In this document: piece after piece, positions 35,827 to 44,838 of the stretch
Numbering within the stretch: the first letter of the stretch is position 1
Layout: every line of letters begins with the position of its first letter
Origin: Myxococcota bacterium
Lineage (GTDB): Bacteria > Myxococcota_A > Bradymonadia > UBA7976 > UBA1532
DNA: 64,000 nucleotides
Reading direction: 5' to 3'
Assembly: GCA_023150895.1 (NCBI GenBank)
Contig: JAKLJY010000017.1
Coordinates: forward strand, 26,338-90,337
The notes under the pieces: generated by a model
Seen by the model: only the letters and a program-made list of their open reading frames with translations
Told to the model about the DNA's origin: nothing
Database searches by the model: none
Translations under genes and position numbers: made by a program

Positions 35827-36453
35827 GTGGCCCGCTATGTTGGTTCCGTTTGCCGGATGTGCCGGCGCGAAGGCCTGAAGTTGTTCCTGAAGGGCGAGCG
35901 TTGCTTCAGCGAGAAGTGTGCGTTCGACCGTCGACCCTATGCGCCCGGCCAGCACGGCCAGGCCCGTGCGAAACAGAGCGACTATCGCGAGCAGCTGCGT
36001 GAAAAGCAGAAGGTCAAGCGGATCTACGGCCTCCTCGAGCGCCAGTTCCGCCTGTTCTTCTCTCGCGCGGAGCGCATGCGCGGTGTCACCGGCGAGAATC
36101 TGCTGAGCCTGCTCGAACGGCGGCTCGACAGCACCGTGTTCCGGCTGGGCCTCGCGGCCAGCCGAATCGAGGCGCGGCAGCTCGTCCGTCACAATCACTT
36201 CACGGTCAACGGCAAGAAGGTGAACATCCCTTCGTACCTCGTGAAGGCGGGCGACGAGATCGAGGTCAAGGAGCGCAGCCGCAAGGTTGCGAAGATCAGT
36301 TCGGCGATGGAAGCCTCCGATCGTCGCGGTCGAGTCACTTGGCTCGAGCTCGACAAGAAGGCCTTCAAGGGTGTCGTGAAGGGTCTGCCCGTCCGAGAGG
36401 AGCTCACGCTTCCGATCAACGAGCAGCTGATCGTCGAACTCTACAGCAAGTAA
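35827..36453 (+). CDS. rpsD: 30S ribosomal protein S4, zinc-binding form
   Basis: This 208-residue assembly-initiating protein has an N-terminal zinc knuckle (C9, C12, C26, C31), then the S4 RNA-binding domain with [20 protein letters not shown] and [16 protein letters not shown]. It starts at GTG after a GAGGAG site. In E. coli S4 represses the alpha operon. Confidence 0.97.
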   Translation: MARYVGSVCRMCRREGLKLFLKGERCFSEKCAFDRRPYAPGQHGQARAKQSDYREQLREKQKVKRIYGLLERQFRLFFSRAERMRGVTGENLLSLLERRLDSTVFRLGLAASRIEARQLVRHNHFTVNGKKVNIPSYLVKAGDEIEVKERSRKVAKISSAMEASDRRGRVTWLELDKKAFKGVVKGLPVREELTLPINEQLIVELYSK

Positions 36454-36542
36454 ACTTCCGCGCTTCCGCGGTCGAGGTGGTGCCCGAATGGCGACGGAGA
36501 CGCCAGGAGCGGCGTGGACTCGGCAGGGAAGAGAGGTGACCC

Positions 36543-37538
<996 letters not shown>

Positions 37539-37553
37539 GCGAGGAGAAGAGCA

Positions 37554-38003
37554 ATGCGTCACCGGAAGTCGGGTCGCAAACTGGGCCGCAACGCCAGTCA
37601 CCGGGATGCAATGTTCCGCAACTTGGTGACGTCGCTGCTGGATTTGGAAAAGGTGCAGACCACCGACGCGAAAGCGAAGGAACTGCGCCGGATCGCGGAG
37701 CGTCTGATCACGCTGGGCAAGCGAAACGCTCCCAGTCTGGTCGAGGCCGCAGGGAACGACGACGAGAAGGCGCGTCTCACGGCGGTCCGCGTTGCGGCTG
37801 TGCGTCAGGCTGCCCGCTCCGTCCGGAGCCGCGATGTTCTGCAGAAGCTCTTCAGCGATCTCGCAGAGCGTTACCAGACCCGGCCGGGTGGTTACACCCG
37901 GATGGTGCGGGTCGGTCGGCGCGCTGGCGACGGCGCGGAGATGGTGATCATCGAGCTGATGCCGGACGGCCTCTCCTCGGTGGATGGGCCCGTTTCCGCC
38001 TGA
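37554..38003 (+). CDS. rplQ: 50S ribosomal protein L17
   Basis: This 149-residue protein at the exit-tunnel rim begins [20 protein letters not shown], has [19 protein letters not shown] and [19 protein letters not shown]. It is longer than E. coli L17 (127) because of an internal stretch and C-terminal tail. It ends the cluster, 24 bases before a terminator. Confidence 0.97.
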   Translation: MRHRKSGRKLGRNASHRDAMFRNLVTSLLDLEKVQTTDAKAKELRRIAERLITLGKRNAPSLVEAAGNDDEKARLTAVRVAAVRQAARSVRSRDVLQKLFSDLAERYQTRPGGYTRMVRVGRRAGDGAEMVIIELMPDGLSSVDGPVSA

Positions 38004-38027
38004 AGCGGCGCGTGTGACGCCTGAAGC

Positions 38028-38057
38028 AGCCGGGACGGTCCGCCGCCCCGGCTTTTT
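38028..38057 (+). terminator. Rho-independent terminator of the ribosomal supercluster
   Basis: AGCCGGG (38028-38034) pairs with CCCGGCT (38047-38053), followed by TTTTT. It lies 24 bases after rplQ and is the first full terminator since the tRNAs. Confidence 0.85.
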
Positions 38058-38333
38058 CGTTTCTGGCGCCGCGAGTTCGTGGCGCGGGCGTCGTGGCCCA
38101 CGCGAACGTGCCCGTTCGTGCGGGCGCTCGTGTTTCGGTCGGCGCGTCCCGTCCCCTGTCGTTCAGGAACGCGGGCGTGTGGCGACCGTTCGATTCGGTC
38201 CGGCGACGCTGAGCCGCGCGGACGCCCCGAGGCGATCGACGATTGTCGCCGAGAAGGGCGCGCGCCGTTCAGGCGCGGACGCTCGTGGCTGCGGCCGGGG
38301 CGGCGTCAGCGGGCCTTTTTGGCTGCCCGTGCC
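38058..38333. other. Intergenic region between convergent genes
   Basis: Beyond the rplQ terminator I see no gene, promoter or clear terminator for the opposing - strand gene. A run of imperfect GC palindromes (around 38100-38130) is present but has no T tract. Confidence 0.4.
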
Positions 38334-40364
38334 TCAGTCGATGCGGGAGAGTGTGCAGCGTTCGACGACGACCGACGCGCGTTCGTCCTCGGGGAAGCCG
38401 TAGCCGGACTTCGTCGGGGCATAGTAGATACACCACTGACCACTGGTCCCGGCGGGCAACGGGTCGCGCCACCAGAGGTTCTCGATGTCGAAAAGCCCGC
38501 AGCCGAACAGCTCGGTCGTGACGTCGACGTCGTCGTCGGTGAAGCCGTCGGCCCGCAGCGCGTCGCCGTCGCATGCGTAGTCGAGGAGTTCGGCGTTGTC
38601 GATCGGGCCGAGCTGCGCGCGGTCGGTCCCGCCGACGTTCAGGGGCTCGGGCAGGGTGAGCGCGGCGCAGGCGTGGTCTTCCGTGGTTTCCGCGTAGAGC
38701 GTCCAGCAGTCGATCAGGACCTGGAGGATCGAAACGCGGTGGTCGGGGCCGTCGAGCGTGGCGTCGGGCGCGCAGAAGCCTCCGTCGGTGCAGATCTCGC
38801 CAGCGCCATTGCAGTGTTCGTTTCCGAGACACTCGACGCAGGTGCTGCTGGGGTGGCAGAGGTAGATGTCGGTGCAGTCGCAGTCCTCCGTGCAGGGACC
38901 GCCCTTGGCCTGGTAACACCGCTGTGCGGCGCCGTCGCAGGCATCGAGCACGATGCACTCGGCGCCCGGGCTGCACTGCGCGCCCTCCTCACAGGCCTCA
39001 CCGTCCTCGATTCGGCACTCACGCGCCTCGGGATCACAGATGAGATTGAGAACCGGGTCGCACTCGGCGTCCCCCTGGCACGGGGCGCCCGGGCCGGAGA
39101 CACAGCGGTCATCGATGCAGCGTTGACCGCGCCGCGCGCACTCGTCGACCTCGCCATTGCAGTTGTCGTCAATGCCGTTGCAGACCTCGGCGGCCGACGG
39201 AAAGACCATCTGGTTGCCGTCGTCACAGTCGATGGTGCCGCGCAGACAGCCCGGGCCGTAGCCGTCGCCGTCTCCGTCCTGACAGTCGCCGTTGCCCGCC
39301 GGGGAGCAGCCGACATCACCGCCGTTGCAGTCGTCGTCCTTGCGGTTCCCGCAGACCTCTTCTCGACCTGGATTGATGCGGGGATCGCCGTCGTCACAGT
39401 CGGGTCCGAGGCAGCCGGTCCCCTCGCCGTACCCGTCGCGGTCGCGGTCGAAGCAGTCTGCACCGAGCTGCAGATCGGCACCGTTGCAGTCCTGGTCGAT
39501 CGTGTCGCCCGGAATCTCGCGCGCGCCGGCGTTCTGGTTGGGGTCGCTGTCGTTGCAGTCGGAGCCGAGGCAGCCGGCGCCGACGCCGAAACCGTCGCGG
39601 TCGGTGTCCTGACAGTTCTCGGGGCAGGGGAGATCCCCGCGGAGGGCGGGTTGGTTGGCGACATTCTCGGCGCAGTCCTGGTCGATGTTGTCGCCGCAGA
39701 TCTCAGCCGTGCCGGGGTTGCGGCGGTTGTTGTTGTCGTCGCAGTCCGGACCGAAACACCCGGAGCCCTCGCCGTACCCGTCGACGTCGTTGTCGATGCA
39801 GTTCTGGAGGCAGGGCAGGTCACCCCCCTGGCAGTCGTCGTCCTTGAAGTTGCCGCAGATTTCGCTGGCGTTGGGATTCGTCGAGCGATCGTTCTCGTCG
39901 CAGTCGGCGCCGTTGGTCGGATCGGCGTTGCACTCGGCGCTCTGGAAACCGTCGCGGTCGAGGTCCTCGCAGGCGGCTCCGCAGCCGTCGTTGACCGTAC
40001 CGTTACAGTTGTCGTCGAGCTGATTGGCACAACGCTCTGCGCGACCGGGGTTGACGAGGTTGTTGCGGTCGTCGCAGTCGCCGCCCCGCGGATTGCCGGC
40101 GGCGTTGGCGTTGCACAGGGCGTCCTGATAGCCGTCCCGGTCGAGGTCCTGACAGCCGCCCGGCGCGGTGGGGGGGGCGGTCGGCGCGGCCGTGGGGGCC
40201 GCCGTGGGGGCGGCCGTGGGGCTCGCCGTGGGGGCGGAGGTCGGCGGGGCGACACCCATGTCGACGACCGTGGAGCCGGCCGGTGTGGAGCTCTCCTGAG
40301 CGCATCCGGCGACGACGAGCGCGCCGAAAACGGTCAGCGTCCAGTGGCAGGGGATTTGTTTCAT
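38334..40364 (-). CDS. Lipoprotein with six MopE-type Cys/Asp metal-binding repeats
   Basis: This 676-residue exported protein has a lipobox ending at C21 (VVAGC), a Pro/Ala/Thr spacer (about 40-68, PTAAPTAAPT repeats), then six tandem units from about 70 to 410. Each has a DxDxDG loop, a CDD or CND segment and an NPGxxExC-N-xDDxC-G close, the pattern of the copper-binding MopE repeat family. A Cys-rich region (about 410-520) and a unique C-terminal domain with WTLYAETTEDHACAAL follow. GGGAGAG precedes the ATG. It is probably an outer-membrane-anchored surface or periplasmic protein binding calcium or copper; which metal is unknown. Such repeats are common in Myxococcota. Confidence 0.8.
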   Translation of the reverse strand: MKQIPCHWTLTVFGALVVAGCAQESSTPAGSTVVDMGVAPPTSAPTASPTAAPTAAPTAAPTAPPTAPGGCQDLDRDGYQDALCNANAAGNPRGGDCDDRNNLVNPGRAERCANQLDDNCNGTVNDGCGAACEDLDRDGFQSAECNADPTNGADCDENDRSTNPNASEICGNFKDDDCQGGDLPCLQNCIDNDVDGYGEGSGCFGPDCDDNNNRRNPGTAEICGDNIDQDCAENVANQPALRGDLPCPENCQDTDRDGFGVGAGCLGSDCNDSDPNQNAGAREIPGDTIDQDCNGADLQLGADCFDRDRDGYGEGTGCLGPDCDDGDPRINPGREEVCGNRKDDDCNGGDVGCSPAGNGDCQDGDGDGYGPGCLRGTIDCDDGNQMVFPSAAEVCNGIDDNCNGEVDECARRGQRCIDDRCVSGPGAPCQGDAECDPVLNLICDPEARECRIEDGEACEEGAQCSPGAECIVLDACDGAAQRCYQAKGGPCTEDCDCTDIYLCHPSSTCVECLGNEHCNGAGEICTDGGFCAPDATLDGPDHRVSILQVLIDCWTLYAETTEDHACAALTLPEPLNVGGTDRAQLGPIDNAELLDYACDGDALRADGFTDDDVDVTTELFGCGLFDIENLWWRDPLPAGTSGQWCIYYAPTKSGYGFPEDERASVVVERCTLSRID

Positions 40365-40455
40365 TCTATCTCTCCCGGAAATGTGCCGTCATGGTGGACG
40401 ACAGGGGGCGTGGACTGCAAGGTTGCGGACCGATTCGGGGGCGAGGTCTCGTTCA

Positions 40456-42726
40456 TCACTCGGCCGAAGGTTCGGCGCCGAAGCGGCGGGCCTGACTCCG
40501 CGCCCGCTCGGCGAGATCCGGGCGCTTCATGCGTTCCAACGCTCGTGCGAGGGCGGACCACGCGGCGCCGTCCTCCGGACCCCACGTGACGGCCTGTTCG
40601 AGGAACCGGACCGCGGCTTCGGGTTGTCCGGCCCGCAAGGAGACGAGCCCCATCGCGTGGGCGGCGGCCGGATCACGGACGCCACGGGTCAGGAGGGCCA
40701 CCGCGCGCGATGCGGCGGCGGCGTCCTGGCCGCGGCCCGCATCGACGAGCGCGCGCGCCGCGTCGAGACGCTGCCGGAGTCCTTCGGGCACCGTGCCGCG
40801 GTCGAGCACGGCGGCTTCGGCTGCGCGCAGTGCCGTCGAGGCGGCCGACCAATCGGCCCGGCGGACGGCGTGGCGCACTCGAGCAAGCTGCACTTGCACG
40901 TTCTGGGGGGCGGCGACGGCGGCGGCATCGAGCGTATCGCTGGCCGCCGCCCAGGCGGACGAAAGCTCCTCGTGGACCGCCCGGGCAAGCAGGACCTCGG
41001 CGTCCCCCGGTCGCAGGGCCATCGCTCGATCGAGAGAGCGAACGGCATCGTCGCGTCGGCCGGCGAGCATCGCCGCCGAGGCACGGGCGAGGTGCAGAGG
41101 TGCACTCTGCGGTTCGAGGGTCAGCCCGGCGTCGATGGCCGAGAGAGCGCCGGGACCATCCCCGCGGGTGATTCGGGCAGTGGCGACGGCGCGGGCGATC
41201 CGGACATCGGCCGGGCGAAGCGAGAACGAACGCTCGAGCGCCCGCTCGGCCGCCGCCCGATCGCCCGCGAGTTGGTGCATCGAGGCGAGATCCGCCCAAC
41301 CCTCGGCACTGCCGGGAGAGACCTCCAGCGCCTTGGGCAGCAGTGCGAGCGCCTGCCGACGGTCCGCATCCGCGCGGGGCCCACCGCCCCGGGCCGCTTC
41401 CGCATAGGCCCGCGCGACCAGGAGCTGGTTCTCGGGGTCGCGGTCGTCGACGTCTGCCGGCCGTGCAATCCAGACGAGGGCCTCCGTCGATGGGGCCGGC
41501 GCGGATTCGGGCTCGTCGTGCGGGAGGTGTCGCCGAATCCGATGGTCCGTCATGGCGACGTGTGGGATGTCCGAGGTGGGGGCGACGCGCATGTGGCAAC
41601 GGACACAATCCGGACCCGCGGGGCCGGCGCAGCGGTTGTGCGTCTCTCCGTGGCAGGCGCGACAGGGGGACGAACGATCGGGCTGTGCGACGCCGGGGCC
41701 GTGGACGGCATGTGGCGCGTGACAATCGGTACAGCCGAGCGCCCCGTGTCCGCACCGACTCGCGGCGAGGCGCTCTGCATGGCTCGCGATGCCGAAACCG
41801 CGCGTCTCGCCGCCTTCCCGGCGGAAGATGGCGACCGTGTCGGCGAGGCGGGCCGGCGGCAGGTAGTCTCCGAAGGCACGTCCCTCGCGGGCGAGCCGGA
41901 CCGCGCCGGCGTAGTGACACTGATTGCAAACGTCCTCCCGGCGCGCGGGCGCCAGGCGGGACGGCATGACCGGATCGTCGGTGGCGCCACCCGCGAGACG
42001 CGCCCGAACGTGTGCGCGCGCGTCCCCGTGACATCGGCTGCACCCGATCGGGCCCGGGGCGGGCGAACGGTACCGGTTGAGGCTGCCCTCGACCCAGGGG
42101 GCCGGATCCGCGTGGCAGAACAGACAGTCCGGCTTGATTTCCCGGTACATCCCCGGGTGGTCGACGATGCCATACCCCGGGCTCAGGTCCCAGAGGCGGC
42201 GCTGTGGGTACCACGTGAGGGGGGCTTCGAAGAGTGCATCGCCTTCGGACCAGAGGTACGAACGCGTGTGGGCGCCGCTCCCGATGAGATAGGCAGCGAC
42301 GCGCTTCGCGGCGCCGAGCGCCGAGGGTTCGCTGAAGACCGGCCGGCCGCCGGCGTCGAGCGCGACGGCGAATCGTTGGCCCGTCTTGGGGTGCGTGCGT
42401 TCGGCGCGCGGGCGTTCGACACCCCGGCGGAGGGCCGGCCCGTCGGTATAGGACAGGAGGCTGCGACCCATGGCGGACGCGCGCCAGGCGTTCACCTCGT
42501 CCGGGTGGCAGTCCTCGCAGTCGGCCTCGGACGCGCGGAGCGCCGGCCAATCCGGCCGGGGAGCGCTCGTCCCGGCGGCGCTCGGGGGCGCGGGGGAGGC
42601 GGTCGACGCCGGCGGCGGGACGACGGCCGCGGACACCGGCTCGGCGGGCGGGCGCGACGGCTCCGACGTACTGCACGCAATGAGGAGGCCGAAGATGAGA
42701 CCCGGGCACCACCGGACGCGGCCCAT
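40456..42726 (-). CDS. Seven-haem cytochrome c / TPR lipoprotein
   Basis: This 756-residue protein has a signal peptide with lipobox C18 (LIAC) and a Pro/Ala-rich spacer. Seven CxxCH haem-attachment motifs follow (CEDCH at 70-74, CLFCH at 201-205, CSRCH at 229-233, then CNQCH, CTDCH, CRACH and CVRCH) in a cytochrome c554-like domain to about residue 380. From about 420 to the end are TPR repeats. Fusion of multihaem cytochrome and TPR suggests a periplasmic electron-transfer protein that assembles with partners; the redox partner is unknown. The ATG at 42726 is preferred over a GTG six bases upstream. It lies 25 bases after hpt and could share its transcript. Confidence 0.82.
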   Translation of the reverse strand: MGRVRWCPGLIFGLLIACSTSEPSRPPAEPVSAAVVPPPASTASPAPPSAAGTSAPRPDWPALRASEADCEDCHPDEVNAWRASAMGRSLLSYTDGPALRRGVERPRAERTHPKTGQRFAVALDAGGRPVFSEPSALGAAKRVAAYLIGSGAHTRSYLWSEGDALFEAPLTWYPQRRLWDLSPGYGIVDHPGMYREIKPDCLFCHADPAPWVEGSLNRYRSPAPGPIGCSRCHGDARAHVRARLAGGATDDPVMPSRLAPARREDVCNQCHYAGAVRLAREGRAFGDYLPPARLADTVAIFRREGGETRGFGIASHAERLAASRCGHGALGCTDCHAPHAVHGPGVAQPDRSSPCRACHGETHNRCAGPAGPDCVRCHMRVAPTSDIPHVAMTDHRIRRHLPHDEPESAPAPSTEALVWIARPADVDDRDPENQLLVARAYAEAARGGGPRADADRRQALALLPKALEVSPGSAEGWADLASMHQLAGDRAAAERALERSFSLRPADVRIARAVATARITRGDGPGALSAIDAGLTLEPQSAPLHLARASAAMLAGRRDDAVRSLDRAMALRPGDAEVLLARAVHEELSSAWAAASDTLDAAAVAAPQNVQVQLARVRHAVRRADWSAASTALRAAEAAVLDRGTVPEGLRQRLDAARALVDAGRGQDAAAASRAVALLTRGVRDPAAAHAMGLVSLRAGQPEAAVRFLEQAVTWGPEDGAAWSALARALERMKRPDLAERARSQARRFGAEPSAE

Positions 42727-42751
42727 GGGCACGACCCCCGGGCGCCGTCAC

Positions 42752-43303
42752 TCAGGGGATGGGTTTGTCCCCGACGACGACGCCGATGAACGGCAGGTTT
42801 CGCAGTTTGCCGGCGAAGTCGAGCCCGTAGCCGACGACGAACCGGTTGGGGATCGTGAAGCCGACGTAGTCGATCGGGACTTCGACCTTCATCCCCTCCG
42901 GCTTGTGCAGGAGCGAGGCGATTCGCACCGAGGCGGGCTCGCGGGTCTGCAGGTTGGCGAGAAGGTACTTCATCGTCAGACCGGTATCGACGATGTCCTC
43001 GACGACCAGGACGTGTTTGCCCTTCACCGGCTCACTGAGGTCCTGCGTCATCCGGACGATACCGCTCGACTCGGCCCGCGAGCCGTAGCTCGACAGCCCG
43101 AGGAAGTCCACCTCGACGGGCAAGTCGATGAACCGGCAGAGATCGGCGATGAAGGGAAAGCTGCCCCGCAGGACGCCGACGAGCACGAGCTCTCCGCGGC
43201 CTCGGTAGTCGGCCGTGATCTGGGCGCCGAGCTCGCGATTCCGCGCCTCGATCGTGGCCGCGTCGTACATCACCTCGAGGTGTTTCGGATCGTAGAAGGG
43301 CAC
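42752..43303 (-). CDS. hpt: Hypoxanthine phosphoribosyltransferase
   Basis: This 183-residue purine-salvage enzyme transfers PRPP-ribose-phosphate to hypoxanthine or guanine. It has LVGVLRGSFPFIADLCR, the PRPP loop VVEDIVDTGLT (100-110) and the base-binding IPNRFVVGYGLDFAGKLRNLP. A GTG start at 43303 is chosen because the region before the next ATG (HLEVMYD) aligns with the E. coli Hpt N-terminus; AGAGG lies just upstream. It follows upp by 8 bases. Confidence 0.93.
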   Translation of the reverse strand: MPFYDPKHLEVMYDAATIEARNRELGAQITADYRGRGELVLVGVLRGSFPFIADLCRFIDLPVEVDFLGLSSYGSRAESSGIVRMTQDLSEPVKGKHVLVVEDIVDTGLTMKYLLANLQTREPASVRIASLLHKPEGMKVEVPIDYVGFTIPNRFVVGYGLDFAGKLRNLPFIGVVVGDKPIP

Positions 43304-43311
43304 GGTGCCTC

Positions 43312-44109
43312 TCAAACCCAGCTGTTGTTCATCAACTCGCCGAATCCACCGCCGCCGGGCACGATGTATTGGCGTTCGTCGAGGCCGGATTCCTCGTCCC
43401 AGCGTTCGCCGGGGACGGTGGCGAGCACGTCGGGGGGAGACATCCCGCGATCGAGCCGCAGCGCGTAGATGAGGACGTCCGGGATCTCTCGCTTGAGGCG
43501 CCGGATGAACTCCGGCGTGACGATGAGGTTGAGCGTGACGACCTTGCGGGGCTTGCCGAGGCCGCCGTCCACGTAACTGTGGATGGCCGTGCAGAGGCTG
43601 CCCCCGGTCGCCCCCATGGGATCGGGGAAGAGAACGATGCACCCGTCGGCGGACCCTCCGATTTTGGCGCCGGAGATGGCCGCGCCGGTGACCTGGTGGG
43701 CCTGGTTGGTCGTGCGCGCCATGATGAGGTGGTCCTGACGGACGACCGGGGGATCGAGCAGGTGGTTGAGTGTGTCGAAGCACACCTGGCTCGGCAGGAT
43801 GCCTGCGCGGGCGATGTCGACGACGACCGTCGGCGTGCGGGTGTCGATGACCTCGCCGCGGAAGACACCGTTGCGGTTCGTGGCGAGCATGCGCGTCGGG
43901 AGCTCGGCCGCGACGCGGGGGAACTCCTGGTTGATGACCGCTCGAATCAGGCTCGTGTAGAGCTGCGCGATGAGGTCGTTGAACGCGGGCTGCTGGGTTT
44001 GCGGTGAACAGAGCCGGGCGAGCTGCGTCGTCAGGAACGGGTCGTTCAGGATGTGAACGCCGTCGCCATAGCGGTGTTCAATCTCGCTCAGACGGTGCGG
44101 AGGGCTCAT
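43312..44109 (-). CDS. upp: Uracil phosphoribosyltransferase family protein
   Basis: This 265-residue protein fits pyrimidine salvage (uracil plus PRPP to UMP). It has an IARAGILPS segment and PRPP loop DPMGATGGS (163-171), close to the DPMLATGGS of Upp. It is longer than E. coli Upp (208), with an extended N-terminus and an insertion near the end. The uracil-binding C-terminus reads YIVPGGGGFGELMNNS instead of YIVPGLGDAGDRxFGT, so the conserved Gly-Asp is absent. Its place between tdk and hpt supports a salvage role, but substrate range may differ. It starts 3 bases after tdk. Confidence 0.8.
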   Translation of the reverse strand: MSPPHRLSEIEHRYGDGVHILNDPFLTTQLARLCSPQTQQPAFNDLIAQLYTSLIRAVINQEFPRVAAELPTRMLATNRNGVFRGEVIDTRTPTVVVDIARAGILPSQVCFDTLNHLLDPPVVRQDHLIMARTTNQAHQVTGAAISGAKIGGSADGCIVLFPDPMGATGGSLCTAIHSYVDGGLGKPRKVVTLNLIVTPEFIRRLKREIPDVLIYALRLDRGMSPPDVLATVPGERWDEESGLDERQYIVPGGGGFGELMNNSWV

Positions 44110-44112
44110 GGT

Positions 44113-44796
44113 TCACTCCCGGAAGGGCATCGGCAGTTGCTCGGGGATGGCCGGCCGCGGAGCCGACTCGGTGGAGATGGGCAGAGACTGCTGCTCCGGC
44201 GCCGCGATGGGCTGCGCGTGATGGCAGCGTCGACAGCGGGCCTCGTAGGTGTCGTGCGCCCCGATGACGACCCGGCTCTCGCTCGCCGAGAGGCGCTGGG
44301 ATCGGTTCGCCGGTGCGCCACACACCATGCAGACGGCCAGCGTCTTGGTGATGACCTCGGCGATGGCGAGCAGCTGCGGCATCGGCTCGAACGGGCGCCC
44401 CTGGTAGTCCTGGTCGAGGCCCGCACAGATGACCCGCACGCCGCGATCCGCGAGCAGGTTCACGACCTCGACGAGGTGCAGGTCGAAGAACTGCACTTCG
44501 TCGATCCCCACGACCGCCGTGTCGCCCTCGACCCCCTCCAGGATCTCCTGTGCGGAGTCGACGGGAATGCCATGCACGCGGAGCTCGCTGTGGCTGACGA
44601 CCGCCTCGGCGTCGTATCGGTCATCGATCCGCGGTTTGAAGACCTGGACCTTCTGACGGGCGATGGCGGCCCGCCGGATGCGGCGAATGAGCTCCTCGGT
44701 CTTGCCCGAGAACATGCTCCCGCAGACGACCTCGACCCAGCCGGTGCCGGGTTGCAGATGGCCGGGAAAGCCGGCGCCGGGGTGGGTTCCGAACAT
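44113..44796 (-). CDS. tdk: Thymidine kinase, type II
   Basis: This 227-residue enzyme phosphorylates thymidine. It has P-loop GSMFSGKT (26-33), catalytic E100 in DEVQFF, and a four-Cys zinc lasso (C156, C159, C188, C191). A 20-residue N-terminal and a 30-residue Pro/Gln-rich C-terminal extension exceed the usual length (about 195-205). It is the first gene of tdk-upp-hpt on the - strand; 42 bases separate it from the upstream gene, with no clear promoter seen. Confidence 0.93.
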   Translation of the reverse strand: MFGTHPGAGFPGHLQPGTGWVEVVCGSMFSGKTEELIRRIRRAAIARQKVQVFKPRIDDRYDAEAVVSHSELRVHGIPVDSAQEILEGVEGDTAVVGIDEVQFFDLHLVEVVNLLADRGVRVICAGLDQDYQGRPFEPMPQLLAIAEVITKTLAVCMVCGAPANRSQRLSASESRVVIGAHDTYEARCRRCHHAQPIAAPEQQSLPISTESAPRPAIPEQLPMPFRE

Positions 44797-44838
44797 CGGG
44801 CGCGGAATCTACCCGAGGGGCGCCGGCCCCACAACGGA

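Noticed and set aside
38079..40589. 836-codon + strand open frame rich in Val/Ala over the MopE-repeat gene
   Set aside because: Its periodic VAVAV pattern is the antisense image of Asp/Cys repeats; the - strand frame has a lipobox, ribosome site and real motifs.
42752..43783. 343-codon - strand frame extending hpt upstream
   Set aside because: The first half runs out of frame through upp and is Arg/Pro/His-rich nonsense; hpt proper starts at 43303.
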